Virus record (IMG/VR): IMGVR_UViG_3300030116_003819
Span: 1 to 36,497 of that record
Direction: 5' to 3' (one strand)
Origin: a virus
Length of the DNA stretch: 36,497 bases
How positions within the stretch are numbered: the stretch's first letter is position 1; every line of letters starts with the position of its first letter. This document shows, in pieces, positions 29,643-35,834 of this stretch. The notes below the pieces were generated by a model. That model ran no database searches. It saw only the letters and a list, made by a program, of their open reading frames with translations, and had not been told where the DNA came from. Position numbers and translations under genes: made by a program.

Positions 29643-29664
29643 ACTAGCCTTTAATTAGGCTAGT
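29643..29664 (+). other. Perfect 8-bp hairpin in intergenic gap
   Basis: ACTAGCCT (29643-29650) pairs with AGGCTAGT (29657-29664) around TTAATT. The flanks AATAACATTAT and ATAATATTATT pair further, with one mismatch. No clear T run follows, so this may be an RNA-processing or regulatory element. The rest of the gap to 29734 is AT-rich with no gene. Confidence 0.65.
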
Positions 29665-29733
29665 TCATAATATTATTGTAATATCAGATAATATTGCTAA
29701 ACTAATAATACGAATCAAAGAAAGGCTAAAACA

Positions 29734-29943
29734 ATGGACAATAATTTATGGGAAGCTGAAACATGGCGCGATATGTCAGGCAACTTTGTAGGCTACAGAG
29801 TTTTAAAGAGAGACAGCAAAGGTCAAGTTTCAGATATTAACTCAGGTTTTGTAGTTGATATTTATAATCCTAAAAGAAAAACTCATATGATGTATGAGAA
29901 AGCTTTAAACAGAGCTAACGAATTAAACACAATGAAAGGCTAA
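29734..29943 (+). CDS. Small early protein of unknown function
   Basis: A 69-residue protein with an acidic Trp-rich start (MDNNLWEAETWRDMSGNFVG), a strand pair and a helical end. It begins with the full cassette AAAGAAAGGCTAAAACAATG. Its last two codons and stop (KG, TAA) are supplied by the next cassette copy. No recognised domain. Confidence 0.7.
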   Translation: MDNNLWEAETWRDMSGNFVGYRVLKRDSKGQVSDINSGFVVDIYNPKRKTHMMYEKALNRANELNTMKG

Positions 29944-29947
29944 AACA

Positions 29948-30196
29948 ATGAAACTTAAAAAATTAAAATCAAACGTCACAGAGTTAACTTTTAGAAATAA
30001 CTATGATGATTGTGATGTAACTTTATTATTCTCTTATGAAACACCTGTTGCAGGTTATGATGCAAAGGGCGCGTTTAAAACTACTACAAAGTACAGCCCA
30101 ACAACTACCAAACACATCAATCAATACTTTGGTGATGTTCAACCTCGTTTAGTTGTTCAAGAGTACATCAATGCAATAAGAGACGGAGAGGCTTAG
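29948..30196 (+). CDS. Small early protein of unknown function
   Basis: An 82-residue protein, basic at the start (MKLKKLKSNVTELTFRNNYD), with a strand-rich centre (CDVTLLFSYETPVAGYDAKG) and a helix LVVQEYINAIRDGEA at the end. ATGAAAGGCTAAAACAATG sets the start. Function not recognised. Confidence 0.7.
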   Translation: MKLKKLKSNVTELTFRNNYDDCDVTLLFSYETPVAGYDAKGAFKTTTKYSPTTTKHINQYFGDVQPRLVVQEYINAIRDGEA

Positions 30197-30199
30197 ACA

Positions 30200-30439
30200 A
30201 TGACACTTGCACAAAAAATAGCTGCTGCAATTGATGAGGCAGCAACACCAGAAAACGCAGCGATATACAAAACTAAAGTAGACAAGTTTTTATTTGCTGA
30301 ATCTTGTTTAGAGCATACACCATCTTTTCAAGATGTGAAGCTTGAACAGTTTAGTTTAACTTATACGCCAAACCGAGTTGAGAGGGCTGTGGAAGCGCTT
30401 GAAAATCGTTTTGATAAAATCAATGCAGAGAAAGGCTAA
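30200..30439 (+). CDS. Small helical early protein of unknown function
   Basis: A 79-residue protein, mostly helical (MTLAQKIAAAIDEAATPENA, then RVERAVEALENRFDKINAEK). GGAGAGGCTTAGACAATG is a diverged cassette copy, and its own C-terminus and stop are supplied by the next copy (GAGAAAGGCTAAGACAATG). No motif recognised. Confidence 0.68.
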   Translation: MTLAQKIAAAIDEAATPENAAIYKTKVDKFLFAESCLEHTPSFQDVKLEQFSLTYTPNRVERAVEALENRFDKINAEKG

Positions 30440-30443
30440 GACA

Positions 30444-30575
30444 ATGACTACATGGGAAATAATCTGGTTTACTGTAACAAGATTTTTAATATTAACTGGT
30501 GTTTTTGCATCGCTGTTTATGGGCTATGCAATCACCGATTTAATGAACGAAATAATTTTAATGATGAAAGGCTAA
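30444..30575 (+). CDS. 43-residue membrane mini-protein
   Basis: A short protein with one strong hydrophobic helix (about residues 4-30, WEIIWFTVTRFLILTGVFAS) and a short tail. I chose ATG 30444 because it lies directly behind the cassette; a longer frame upstream runs through the previous gene. It probably sits in the inner membrane of the host and could modify permeability or exclude superinfecting phage, but that is inference. Ends with KG and TAA from the next cassette. Confidence 0.65.
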   Translation: MTTWEIIWFTVTRFLILTGVFASLFMGYAITDLMNEIILMMKG

Positions 30576-30579
30576 GACA

Positions 30580-30735
30580 ATGGAACTTAAAGAGGAAATT
30601 ATTGCAACTATTAGAGTTGCTTTAGAGAACAATAACACGTCAGAAGAACAAGCTTTGCGTTACGAGATGGTTAATTTAATCAAAAGCACAGTAGCGCACG
30701 ATATGGATTTTAAAATTGAAATAAAAGACTATTAA
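30580..30735 (+). CDS. 51-residue acidic early mini-protein
   Basis: A short acidic, helical protein (MELKEEIIATIRVALENNNT, then LRYEMVNLIKSTVAHDM, ending in IEIKDY). ATGAAAGGCTAAGACAATG precedes the start. It stops with TAA at 30733-30735, and a new cassette begins 2 bases later, so the next gene is not fused in frame here. Function unknown. Confidence 0.65.
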   Translation: MELKEEIIATIRVALENNNTSEEQALRYEMVNLIKSTVAHDMDFKIEIKDY

Positions 30736-30752
30736 AATGAAAGGCTAAGACA

Positions 30753-30974
30753 ATGAAAAAAGCATATTTAGTAAAAGACATAAAAATTTCTACTGATAGT
30801 TTAGGATTTAGAACAGCAACACACGGTGGAAAAATATTAATAGATAGCGCCCTTTTTAATAGCAGAGAGGAGTGCAGAAGAGAGGCTGTTAAAATAGTAA
30901 ATGAAATGAATGAGGAAGCGGAAGCTTTCTGGCAAGATTTTGAAGATAGAAAATCAGAAAGGCTAAACCAATGA
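30753..30974 (+). CDS. Small early protein of unknown function
   Basis: A 73-residue protein, basic first (MKKAYLVKDIKISTDSLGFR), then GKILIDSALF and an acidic helix EMNEEAEAFWQDFEDRKSER. The last residues ERLNQ are encoded by the following cassette read in another frame, and the stop overlaps the next start as ATGA. No family recognised. Confidence 0.7.
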   Translation: MKKAYLVKDIKISTDSLGFRTATHGGKILIDSALFNSREECRREAVKIVNEMNEEAEAFWQDFEDRKSERLNQ

Positions 30975-31225
30975 CACATAATCAAGTAGAAGAAAGACAC
31001 AGCGCAGGGTATGAAGCAGGGGTTGAGGCTATAGCAACTTTATATGACTCAAATAGAACAAATAAATCTAATGAAAGCCCTGAAGCTGCTTTAGCAGGAT
31101 TACTGCAATCCGTTTTAAACTTTGTTTACTTTGCAGCGCCAAATATAGAGGAAGCTGAAAAGTTAATTAAATTTGCTAAAGATAGCGCTTATGAAAATAT
31201 GTTAAAGGAAAGGCTAAACCAATGA
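30971..31225 (+). CDS. Small early protein of unknown function
   Basis: An 84-residue helical protein (MTHNQVEERHSAGYEAGVEA, then LAGLLQSVLNFVYFAAPNIE, and KLIKFAKDSAYENML). A moderately hydrophobic middle could be a membrane-facing or dimer helix. As in the preceding gene, the C-terminal KERLNQ and stop come from the next cassette, giving two unrelated proteins the same tail. Function not recognised. Confidence 0.7.
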   Translation: MTHNQVEERHSAGYEAGVEAIATLYDSNRTNKSNESPEAALAGLLQSVLNFVYFAAPNIEEAEKLIKFAKDSAYENMLKERLNQ

Positions 31226-31416
31226 CTACACAATACATAGACGCGACTCCCACATGGGAAAATATAACAACATCTCTTTTGCTTGTTTACGAAAGCGCAA
31301 AAAAGCCCAGCGATAAAAGTTGGGCTAGAGATGAGATTTTAAAAATGGCTAGGCTTGCAGATCAATTTGTAGAGCTAACCAAAGATGTAAACGAAACCAA
31401 AAGAAAGAAAGGCTAG
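31222..31416 (+). CDS. Small early protein of unknown function
   Basis: A 64-residue protein, helix-rich (TPTWENITTSLLLVYESAKK, then EILKMARLADQFVELT) and basic at the end (KRKKG). Start overlaps the previous stop as ATGA with the cassette upstream. The KG end and TAG stop again come from a cassette copy (AGAAAGGCTAGAACAATG). No motif. Confidence 0.68.
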   Translation: MTTQYIDATPTWENITTSLLLVYESAKKPSDKSWARDEILKMARLADQFVELTKDVNETKRKKG

Positions 31417-31420
31417 AACA

Positions 31421-31714
31421 ATGAGATTAACTTTAACTTATTTTGATTTAATGCAAGCGATACACGCGCATTTAAAAAGCAAAAATATAGAGTGGCGTCA
31501 TGCTGAATATGATGACATTTGGATTAAATTTGAAAAACCAGTTTGGGCAGAAAAGAAGCACAAAAACGGCAAGGTTGTTAAGTGCAAACATGGCTACCCA
31601 GAAAGAGAGATTGTTAAATGGGAAACCATAAGTGAACATTTTGGCGAAATGGACGAAATGCACATACATTATGATAAAAACGGTATATATCCGTTTGATG
31701 AGAAAGAAAAATAA
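31421..31714 (+). CDS. Last early protein of block D, unknown function
   Basis: A 97-residue protein with charged, Trp/His-rich text (KNIEWRHAEYDDIWIKFEKP, then HKNGKVVKCKHGYPEREIV and HFGEMDEMHIHYDKNG). A single Cys and several His could bind metal, but no clear motif is present. It ends 25 bases before the terminator stem at 31740. Cassette AGAAAGGCTAGAACAATG sets the start. Confidence 0.7.
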   Translation: MRLTLTYFDLMQAIHAHLKSKNIEWRHAEYDDIWIKFEKPVWAEKKHKNGKVVKCKHGYPEREIVKWETISEHFGEMDEMHIHYDKNGIYPFDEKEK

Positions 31715-31731
31715 CAATAACCTTTCTTGAG

Positions 31732-31935
31732 TTAAACTTGACCCTGTTCCGCAGGGTCTTTTTTTTGTGATCCCTTGCCGTATATCCAGCGAATAGAGTT
31801 ACTTAATTCTGCTATCAGGTGGGTAGCCTCATCAAAAGGTATTACCCCCACTGTACGGCCTTCTGAGAAGATGTGAAGGCCATCTGGATATACAGCCCAC
31901 CTTATCGCTTGTTTCTTATTTCCATCAGACGCCAT
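31732..31935 (-). CDS. Small protein of unknown function overlapping a terminator
   Basis: A 67-residue protein: KKQAIRWAVYPDGLHIFSEG, then VGVIPFDEATHLIAELSNSI and RWIYGKGSQKK. The strand-helix layout looks compact and real. It starts inside the previous gene (34-base overlap). Its last ten residues (KKDPAEQGQV) are encoded by the terminator hairpin of the opposite block, so the C-terminus is shaped by the terminator. No family recognised. It is the last gene of the leftward replication block. Confidence 0.62.
   Translation of the reverse strand: MASDGNKKQAIRWAVYPDGLHIFSEGRTVGVIPFDEATHLIAELSNSIRWIYGKGSQKKDPAEQGQV
31740..31766 (+). terminator. Strong intrinsic terminator ending block D
   Basis: GACCCTG (31740-31746) pairs perfectly with CAGGGTC (31752-31758) across the loop TTCCG, followed by eight T (31759-31766). 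It ends the rightward early block 26 bases after its last stop. The stem lies inside the 3' end of the convergent minus-strand gene (31732-31935), whose message shows no T run, so it acts in one direction. Confidence 0.92.
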
Positions 31936-32147
31936 TTTATAGCCTTTACTTGTTCATCGCTCCATTCAGGCAGATTAACACCTAGAACGCGCCTACGGTT
32001 AGCGAAACCGTAAAGCTCCTCTTCAGTTGTAATACTTGCCAGCTTGTCTTCAAAGCTCTGCAAAGGTTTAATCTTACTTGTTCCATGTTCGAATGTCCTT
32101 GCAAGGCCTTTGCTTAACTTGTCTTTTATATAGTTAGAATAATCCAT
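31902..32147 (-). CDS. Small basic protein downstream of helicase, unknown function
   Basis: An 81-residue basic, helical protein (MDYSNYIKDKLSKGLARTFE, then EELYGFANRRRVLGVNLP and EQVKAIKWRLMEIRNKR). It follows the helicase gene after a 154-base structured gap. The charge pattern suits DNA or RNA binding, but there is no domain match. It overlaps the next gene by 34 bases. Confidence 0.65.
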   Translation of the reverse strand: MDYSNYIKDKLSKGLARTFEHGTSKIKPLQSFEDKLASITTEEELYGFANRRRVLGVNLPEWSDEQVKAIKWRLMEIRNKR

Positions 32148-32169
32148 ACTAATTTTTCCTACATCATAA

Positions 32170-32207
32170 TAATAATAATACTATTTAGAAAAATAGTATT
32201 ATTATTA
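32170..32207. repeat. 17-bp perfect AT hairpin between helicase and small gene
   Basis: TAATAATAATACTATTT (32170-32186) pairs perfectly with AAATAGTATTATTATTA (32191-32207) around the loop AGAA. It is built from the same (TAA)n text as the hairpins near 26736. It has no T run, so it is not a simple terminator. Confidence 0.8.
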
Positions 32208-32215
32208 GTTCTATT

Positions 32216-32298
32216 AATGTTTTGTACTATTTAGATAATAATCAGCTAATAAAACTAATAATTTACTATCTAAACCATTGTTAATAATACAAAACATT
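32216..32298. repeat. Nested inverted repeats in the 154-base gap
   Basis: AATGTTTTGTA (32216-32226) pairs with TACAAAACATT (32288-32298), 11 bases, and inside it TTTAGATA (32230-32237) pairs with TATCTAAA (32267-32274), 8 bases. It lies just before the helicase 3' end on the + map. With the hairpin at 32170 it makes nearly the whole gap a structured element, possibly regulatory RNA, a termination or a replication site. Confidence 0.72.
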
Positions 32299-32301
32299 TT
32301 A

Positions 32302-34203
32302 TTAGTCCTCATCAAACGGATTTTTAATTGTTCCATCTTTATCTACAAACCAAATATAACCTTCATTTGCAGCTATATGCCCAGCGCTGATTAAAGCCGT
32401 TACAGCCTGTTTATAAGTCTGTGCAGGGTTAGAAGCGCCTACAAGTTTACCTTTGAAGTGATCCTTAATTGTCTCTTCATCTATGCACCAGTAAGTTTTA
32501 CCTTTAGGCCACCCTGCACCACTTGGATTAGGCTTGCCAATACCTTCACCTCTAAGCTGATAAAACACTTGCTTAAACAGTAATTGATTCTTGCCAGATA
32601 TTTTCGGCTTATTGTTTTCTTTTATTTCTTCCTCAGTTGGCTGTCTAATGGTGCAAGTTGTTATTTCATCCCCATCCTCATCTTGCCCAAGCTCCTCTCG
32701 CGTAAGAACAAAGTCTATACTTTTGCCTAACTCCATATCTCGTTGCTTAGTTGTTACAGCCGTTCTTATATTAGAGGTGCTATCTAAAGTTATTTCTATT
32801 AATGTTTCTGCTGCTGCTACAGCAGAGTAAGAGCCTCGCAAACCTTTGCTCAAGTCTTTGCCAGTGTGTCCGACAAGCATAATATGCACGCCTGTCTCCG
32901 CTCGAATCAAATCCAAGTTCGCTAGGAATTTAGAAAACTCTGAATTTGAGTTCTCCTCTAGCTGCCCTTGTGTTGCTCTGGCAATTGTATCGACACACAA
33001 AACCTTAACATCGCCATGCTTCTTGCTGATCTCTTTTATAAGAAGCTTAACCTTGGCTATATCGTTCTCATCATTAAATAGATTTATAGGTAAAGCCCTG
33101 ACTGCAAGTTTAACATTTTTAAACTCTGGATATTTATTTCTAAGCGCAACCAAACGTGTGTTAAACGCTGTACCGCCCTCAGTTTGAAGGTAAAGCACTG
33201 AACCGCCTCTAACCTTACAGCCCATCCAGTTTTGATTAGCTCCAATGTGATAAGCCATATCCAGACAGAAAAAGCTTTTCCCTACGTTTGACGCGCCAAA
33301 CACAATGCTAGTTGTGTCTTCCGATAACCAACCTTTAACTATGTAGTTCGATTGCGTTGGTATTACTGCGTCTTCAGGCATAACTATTTCATCTAGAACG
33401 CTAGTAGGTTTTAGCGCTCGTCTTGTATATGCAGCGCCCTCTCTAACATAAACGTCATTCCAATCCTCACCCTCTTCATCAGGTAGGACATATGTTATTC
33501 CGTGTTGCTCTAAAGCTTTAGCGCATACCTTACGACCAGCCTCATCATTATCGCCTGCTATTACAAGGCTTACTTCAGGTCTAACTTCTTTGAACGCTTC
33601 GATCACATCAATGATATTTGCAGCGTTAAGACAATGTATTGCAGGTTGACCAGTTGCTTCAGTTACAGCAGCAGCCGTAGCAAAGCCCTCGCACAGCCAA
33701 GCAAAGTCTTTTATCTTGCCATTGAGTACAGAGAAGCAGCCCTTAAACTTTAACCCAAAGTTAAACTTTTTGTTTCCATCAGCATCAATAAACTGTGATC
33801 CCTGCTTCTTACCTGTTTTATCTATGATTGGCACTACAAGGTCAGTCTCATCAATCTCAGCGTTATGTAATTTAATTTTCTTGCGCGTGAGGTACGGATG
33901 TATGTCCTCAACTTTGTGCAAGTTAATTACATCTTTTTCTGCTGAGTATTCTGGTAGCAACTTAAAGTCTTCCCTGAGTATTTTAAATATTTGCGCAAAG
34001 TCGTTACACTTTCGACAGTTTACACGGATTTCACCATTGTAGTTATTAATTCGAAACCGATCAACTCCACCACAATTAGGACAACCACCGCAATACTCGT
34101 TTTCGTTGACCTTCTTTAACTCTAACCTGTCAATAATTCCTGACGCATAATCACTCCAATATGCTGTGGATGTGTTGCGTTTACTCCCTATATCTTGTAA
34201 CAT
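32302..34203 (-). CDS. Primase-helicase: zinc finger, Toprim and RepA-like AAA helicase domain
   Basis: A 633-residue replication protein. The zinc finger at residues 38-66 has CGGCPNC (Cys38, Cys41, Cys44) and VNCRKC (Cys63, Cys66). The Toprim primase core has CEGFATAAAV (Glu172) and VIAGDNDEAG (Asp218, Asp220). The C-terminal RecA/AAA ATPase has Walker A GASNVGKS at 303-310, VLCVDTIARA (Walker B) and HIMLVGHTGKD, like RepA/AAA_25 helicases. It would prime and unwind at the fork, and since no phage polymerase is present it probably recruits the host replisome. The start ATG 34203 has GGAG only distantly upstream. A small 22-codon frame overlaps the start. Confidence 0.9.
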   Translation of the reverse strand: MLQDIGSKRNTSTAYWSDYASGIIDRLELKKVNENEYCGGCPNCGGVDRFRINNYNGEIRVNCRKCNDFAQIFKILREDFKLLPEYSAEKDVINLHKVEDIHPYLTRKKIKLHNAEIDETDLVVPIIDKTGKKQGSQFIDADGNKKFNFGLKFKGCFSVLNGKIKDFAWLCEGFATAAAVTEATGQPAIHCLNAANIIDVIEAFKEVRPEVSLVIAGDNDEAGRKVCAKALEQHGITYVLPDEEGEDWNDVYVREGAAYTRRALKPTSVLDEIVMPEDAVIPTQSNYIVKGWLSEDTTSIVFGASNVGKSFFCLDMAYHIGANQNWMGCKVRGGSVLYLQTEGGTAFNTRLVALRNKYPEFKNVKLAVRALPINLFNDENDIAKVKLLIKEISKKHGDVKVLCVDTIARATQGQLEENSNSEFSKFLANLDLIRAETGVHIMLVGHTGKDLSKGLRGSYSAVAAAETLIEITLDSTSNIRTAVTTKQRDMELGKSIDFVLTREELGQDEDGDEITTCTIRQPTEEEIKENNKPKISGKNQLLFKQVFYQLRGEGIGKPNPSGAGWPKGKTYWCIDEETIKDHFKGKLVGASNPAQTYKQAVTALISAGHIAANEGYIWFVDKDGTIKNPFDED

Positions 34204-34249
34204 CTCTACAAATACTCCGCTTTAGGTTTATTTTACTGCTGTCTGGCAT
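34181..34249 (-). CDS. Possible 22-residue leader peptide overlapping helicase start
   Basis: GACAGAAAGGCTAATAAATG, a clear early-cassette copy, lies directly before ATG 34249. The frame MPDSSKINLKRSICRDVTRY(+RE) runs 22 codons and stops 20 bases inside the helicase gene, which itself lacks a good ribosome site. Translation of this peptide could feed ribosomes to the helicase start by re-initiation. No product is known. Confidence 0.4.
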   Translation of the reverse strand: MPDSSKINLKRSICRDVTRYRE

Positions 34250-34280
34250 TTATTAGCCTTTCTGTCAGACTAACTTATTA

Positions 34281-34302
34281 AGCCCCCTCGCTTGAGGGGG
34301 CT
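34281..34302 (-). terminator. Strong GC hairpin after the SSB-like gene
   Basis: AGCCCCCTC (34281-34289) pairs perfectly with GAGGGGGCT (34294-34302), with a 4-base loop. On the minus strand it comes 9 bases after the SSB-like stop and is followed by TTAATAAGTT, too few T for an efficient intrinsic terminator. On the + strand ATTTTATTTT follows, but no gene needs terminating there. It could be an attenuator that lowers helicase expression relative to SSB, or an mRNA 3' stabiliser. Confidence 0.65.
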
Positions 34303-34310
34303 ATTTTATT

Positions 34311-34964
34311 TTAAAAAGGGATTTCGTCCTCAAACTCGTTTTTTGATTCGGTTTCCACTTCAACTTCTTGCTCACCATAAACGACTGTCTCTTTAACTAA
34401 TGGCGCAGCTTCCTCTTCAGCTTGATAAACAAAACCACCATTAGGATTAGGTTCAAAGTCTATTGGTGCTTCCTGCCTGTCAGCCAATTCGTTCACCATT
34501 ACATCAGTCAGACGCAAAGTAATACCTTGATGCGCTCCGCTTCTATAAGCATTGATTACAACCTTACAGTTAATATTACTGCCAGATGTTAACTCAAAGT
34601 TTGGCGGTAATTTTTTAAGGTTAGAATCAAGCTGCCTTACCTTAGTATTTTCATCGTAGCATCTAAGCTTCATCTTAACGTAGCCTTTACCATCATCATC
34701 CTCATCCAAAGGATTACGCATTTCATTTGGCTTTTTAACAGGCTTGCCTGCTTTCTCTTGTTCAGCAACAAACTCTTTCCAAACTTCCTTGATAAGCTTG
34801 TCAGCTTCTTGCCATTGCTCATTACTGAGATAAGCATCTAAGTAAAATGCAGCGCCGTTAGCATCCCAATTACAACCAACGTAAGCATTATCTTTATCAG
34901 ACCAAACGTAAGGTTGATTAAGCTTTGGATAGCGTGCGGTTACATTCATAAATTTATGTTTCAT
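34311..34964 (-). CDS. Single-stranded DNA-binding protein (OB-fold, gp2.5/DUF2815-like)
   Basis: A 217-residue protein. The N-terminal strand-rich body includes NVTARYPKLNQPYVW, then YVKMKLRCYDE, SGSNINCKVVINAYRSGAHQ and GITLRLTDVMVNELA, the usual layout of phage OB-fold SSBs. A flexible acidic tail of about 50 residues ends in NEFEDEIPF, close to the DDDIPF tip by which bacterial SSB recruits partner enzymes. It therefore probably protects ssDNA and docks host repair and replication enzymes. It sits between the exonuclease and helicase genes. The start has the cassette GAAAGGCTAATGATATG. A hairpin follows its stop. Confidence 0.85.
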   Translation of the reverse strand: MKHKFMNVTARYPKLNQPYVWSDKDNAYVGCNWDANGAAFYLDAYLSNEQWQEADKLIKEVWKEFVAEQEKAGKPVKKPNEMRNPLDEDDDGKGYVKMKLRCYDENTKVRQLDSNLKKLPPNFELTSGSNINCKVVINAYRSGAHQGITLRLTDVMVNELADRQEAPIDFEPNPNGGFVYQAEEEAAPLVKETVVYGEQEVEVETESKNEFEDEIPF

Positions 34965-34983
34965 ATCATTAGCCTTTCACTAA

Positions 34984-35823
34984 TTAAAATGGTTGCTCTT
35001 CAGTAGCTTCCTGAAGATATTGAGGCAGGTGTATAGTATTCTCCATCTCCCACCCTGTTGTAAAGCGACCTGACACTTGACTGTCTAATAGGTCACTCAT
35101 TGCTTTTAACATACGCTGGCGTGCGTGTGCTAAATACAATTCCGATAAAACGTGCGCCTGACAAATACCTGTCTCTTTGCAAACTGCAAAAAAGATAAAC
35201 TTCTCAATAGGTATTTTAGCTGCGGCACAAGTATGCAAGTAGAACGCTGCCTGAACGTCATACGACCATGATTTTACATCCTTGAAAAAGGTAGACGGAT
35301 GTATGTTGTTGGTAGTCTTTATGTCAAAGATTATACCGCCCTTACCTTTATCGTCAGGCATAATCATACCGTCTGGCCTACAGCGTATATCGAGCTTTGT
35401 TTCTGAACACTCTGTAAATACAGAAGCTTCAGCAACGAAGCGCTTGTCTTTTAAAAGCTTAACTAAGTATGCGTTTGTCTCCATCGCTTTTGTAGCAATA
35501 CGCAAAGCATCATCAAAAGTTGCTTCAGGCAAAAGTGTTTTACCTTCTTTGGCAAGCTCCTCTTTCTGCTTTTTAAACTCTTTTGTTCTACCTGAACCCT
35601 CACTACGCACAAACTCGCCTTTGTTTGGCTCTAATATAAATGCGTGTACTGCGCTGCCTAACAGCATAGCAGGTGTAGGTTCTTTTCTAGGTAGCTCTTG
35701 TTTTATTATCCAGTGTAGCGGTGAGTTCTTAACCACTTCTTTAATATCTGACGAGCTAAAATGCGGATGTAGTTCCGTATTATGGTAATCCTCATTACTC
35801 ATCTCATAATCAATGTGTGTCAT
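34984..35823 (-). CDS. PD-(D/E)XK exonuclease (RecE/exonuclease VIII-like, DUF3799)
   Basis: A 279-residue nuclease expected to degrade one DNA strand from duplex ends for recombination. It opens with EMSNEDYHNTELHPHFSSSD, which leads to MLLGSAVHAFILEP, the conserved His motif of the family. The core is RPDGM (Asp), then IIFDIKTTNNIHP with catalytic Asp and Lys in DIK, then VQAAFYLHTCAAAK, the usual helix with Gln and Tyr. The C-terminus ends in EEQPF, acidic and PF-like. It is next to the SSB-like gene, and an annealing protein of the usual Redbeta/Erf type is not visible. The start cassette is TAGAAAGGCTAAATATG. Confidence 0.85.
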   Translation of the reverse strand: MTHIDYEMSNEDYHNTELHPHFSSSDIKEVVKNSPLHWIIKQELPRKEPTPAMLLGSAVHAFILEPNKGEFVRSEGSGRTKEFKKQKEELAKEGKTLLPEATFDDALRIATKAMETNAYLVKLLKDKRFVAEASVFTECSETKLDIRCRPDGMIMPDDKGKGGIIFDIKTTNNIHPSTFFKDVKSWSYDVQAAFYLHTCAAAKIPIEKFIFFAVCKETGICQAHVLSELYLAHARQRMLKAMSDLLDSQVSGRFTTGWEMENTIHLPQYLQEATEEQPF

Positions 35824-35834
35824 ATTTAGCCTTT

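Noticed and set aside
34281-34302. Efficient intrinsic terminator for the replication block
   Set aside because: The stem is strong but only a few scattered T follow on the minus strand and the helicase gene continues downstream, so full termination is unlikely; kept as attenuator candidate.
35282-35788. 168-codon open frame on the + strand
   Set aside because: Antisense to the PD-(D/E)XK exonuclease gene with clear motifs; no start signal and Ser/Leu-rich shadow composition.
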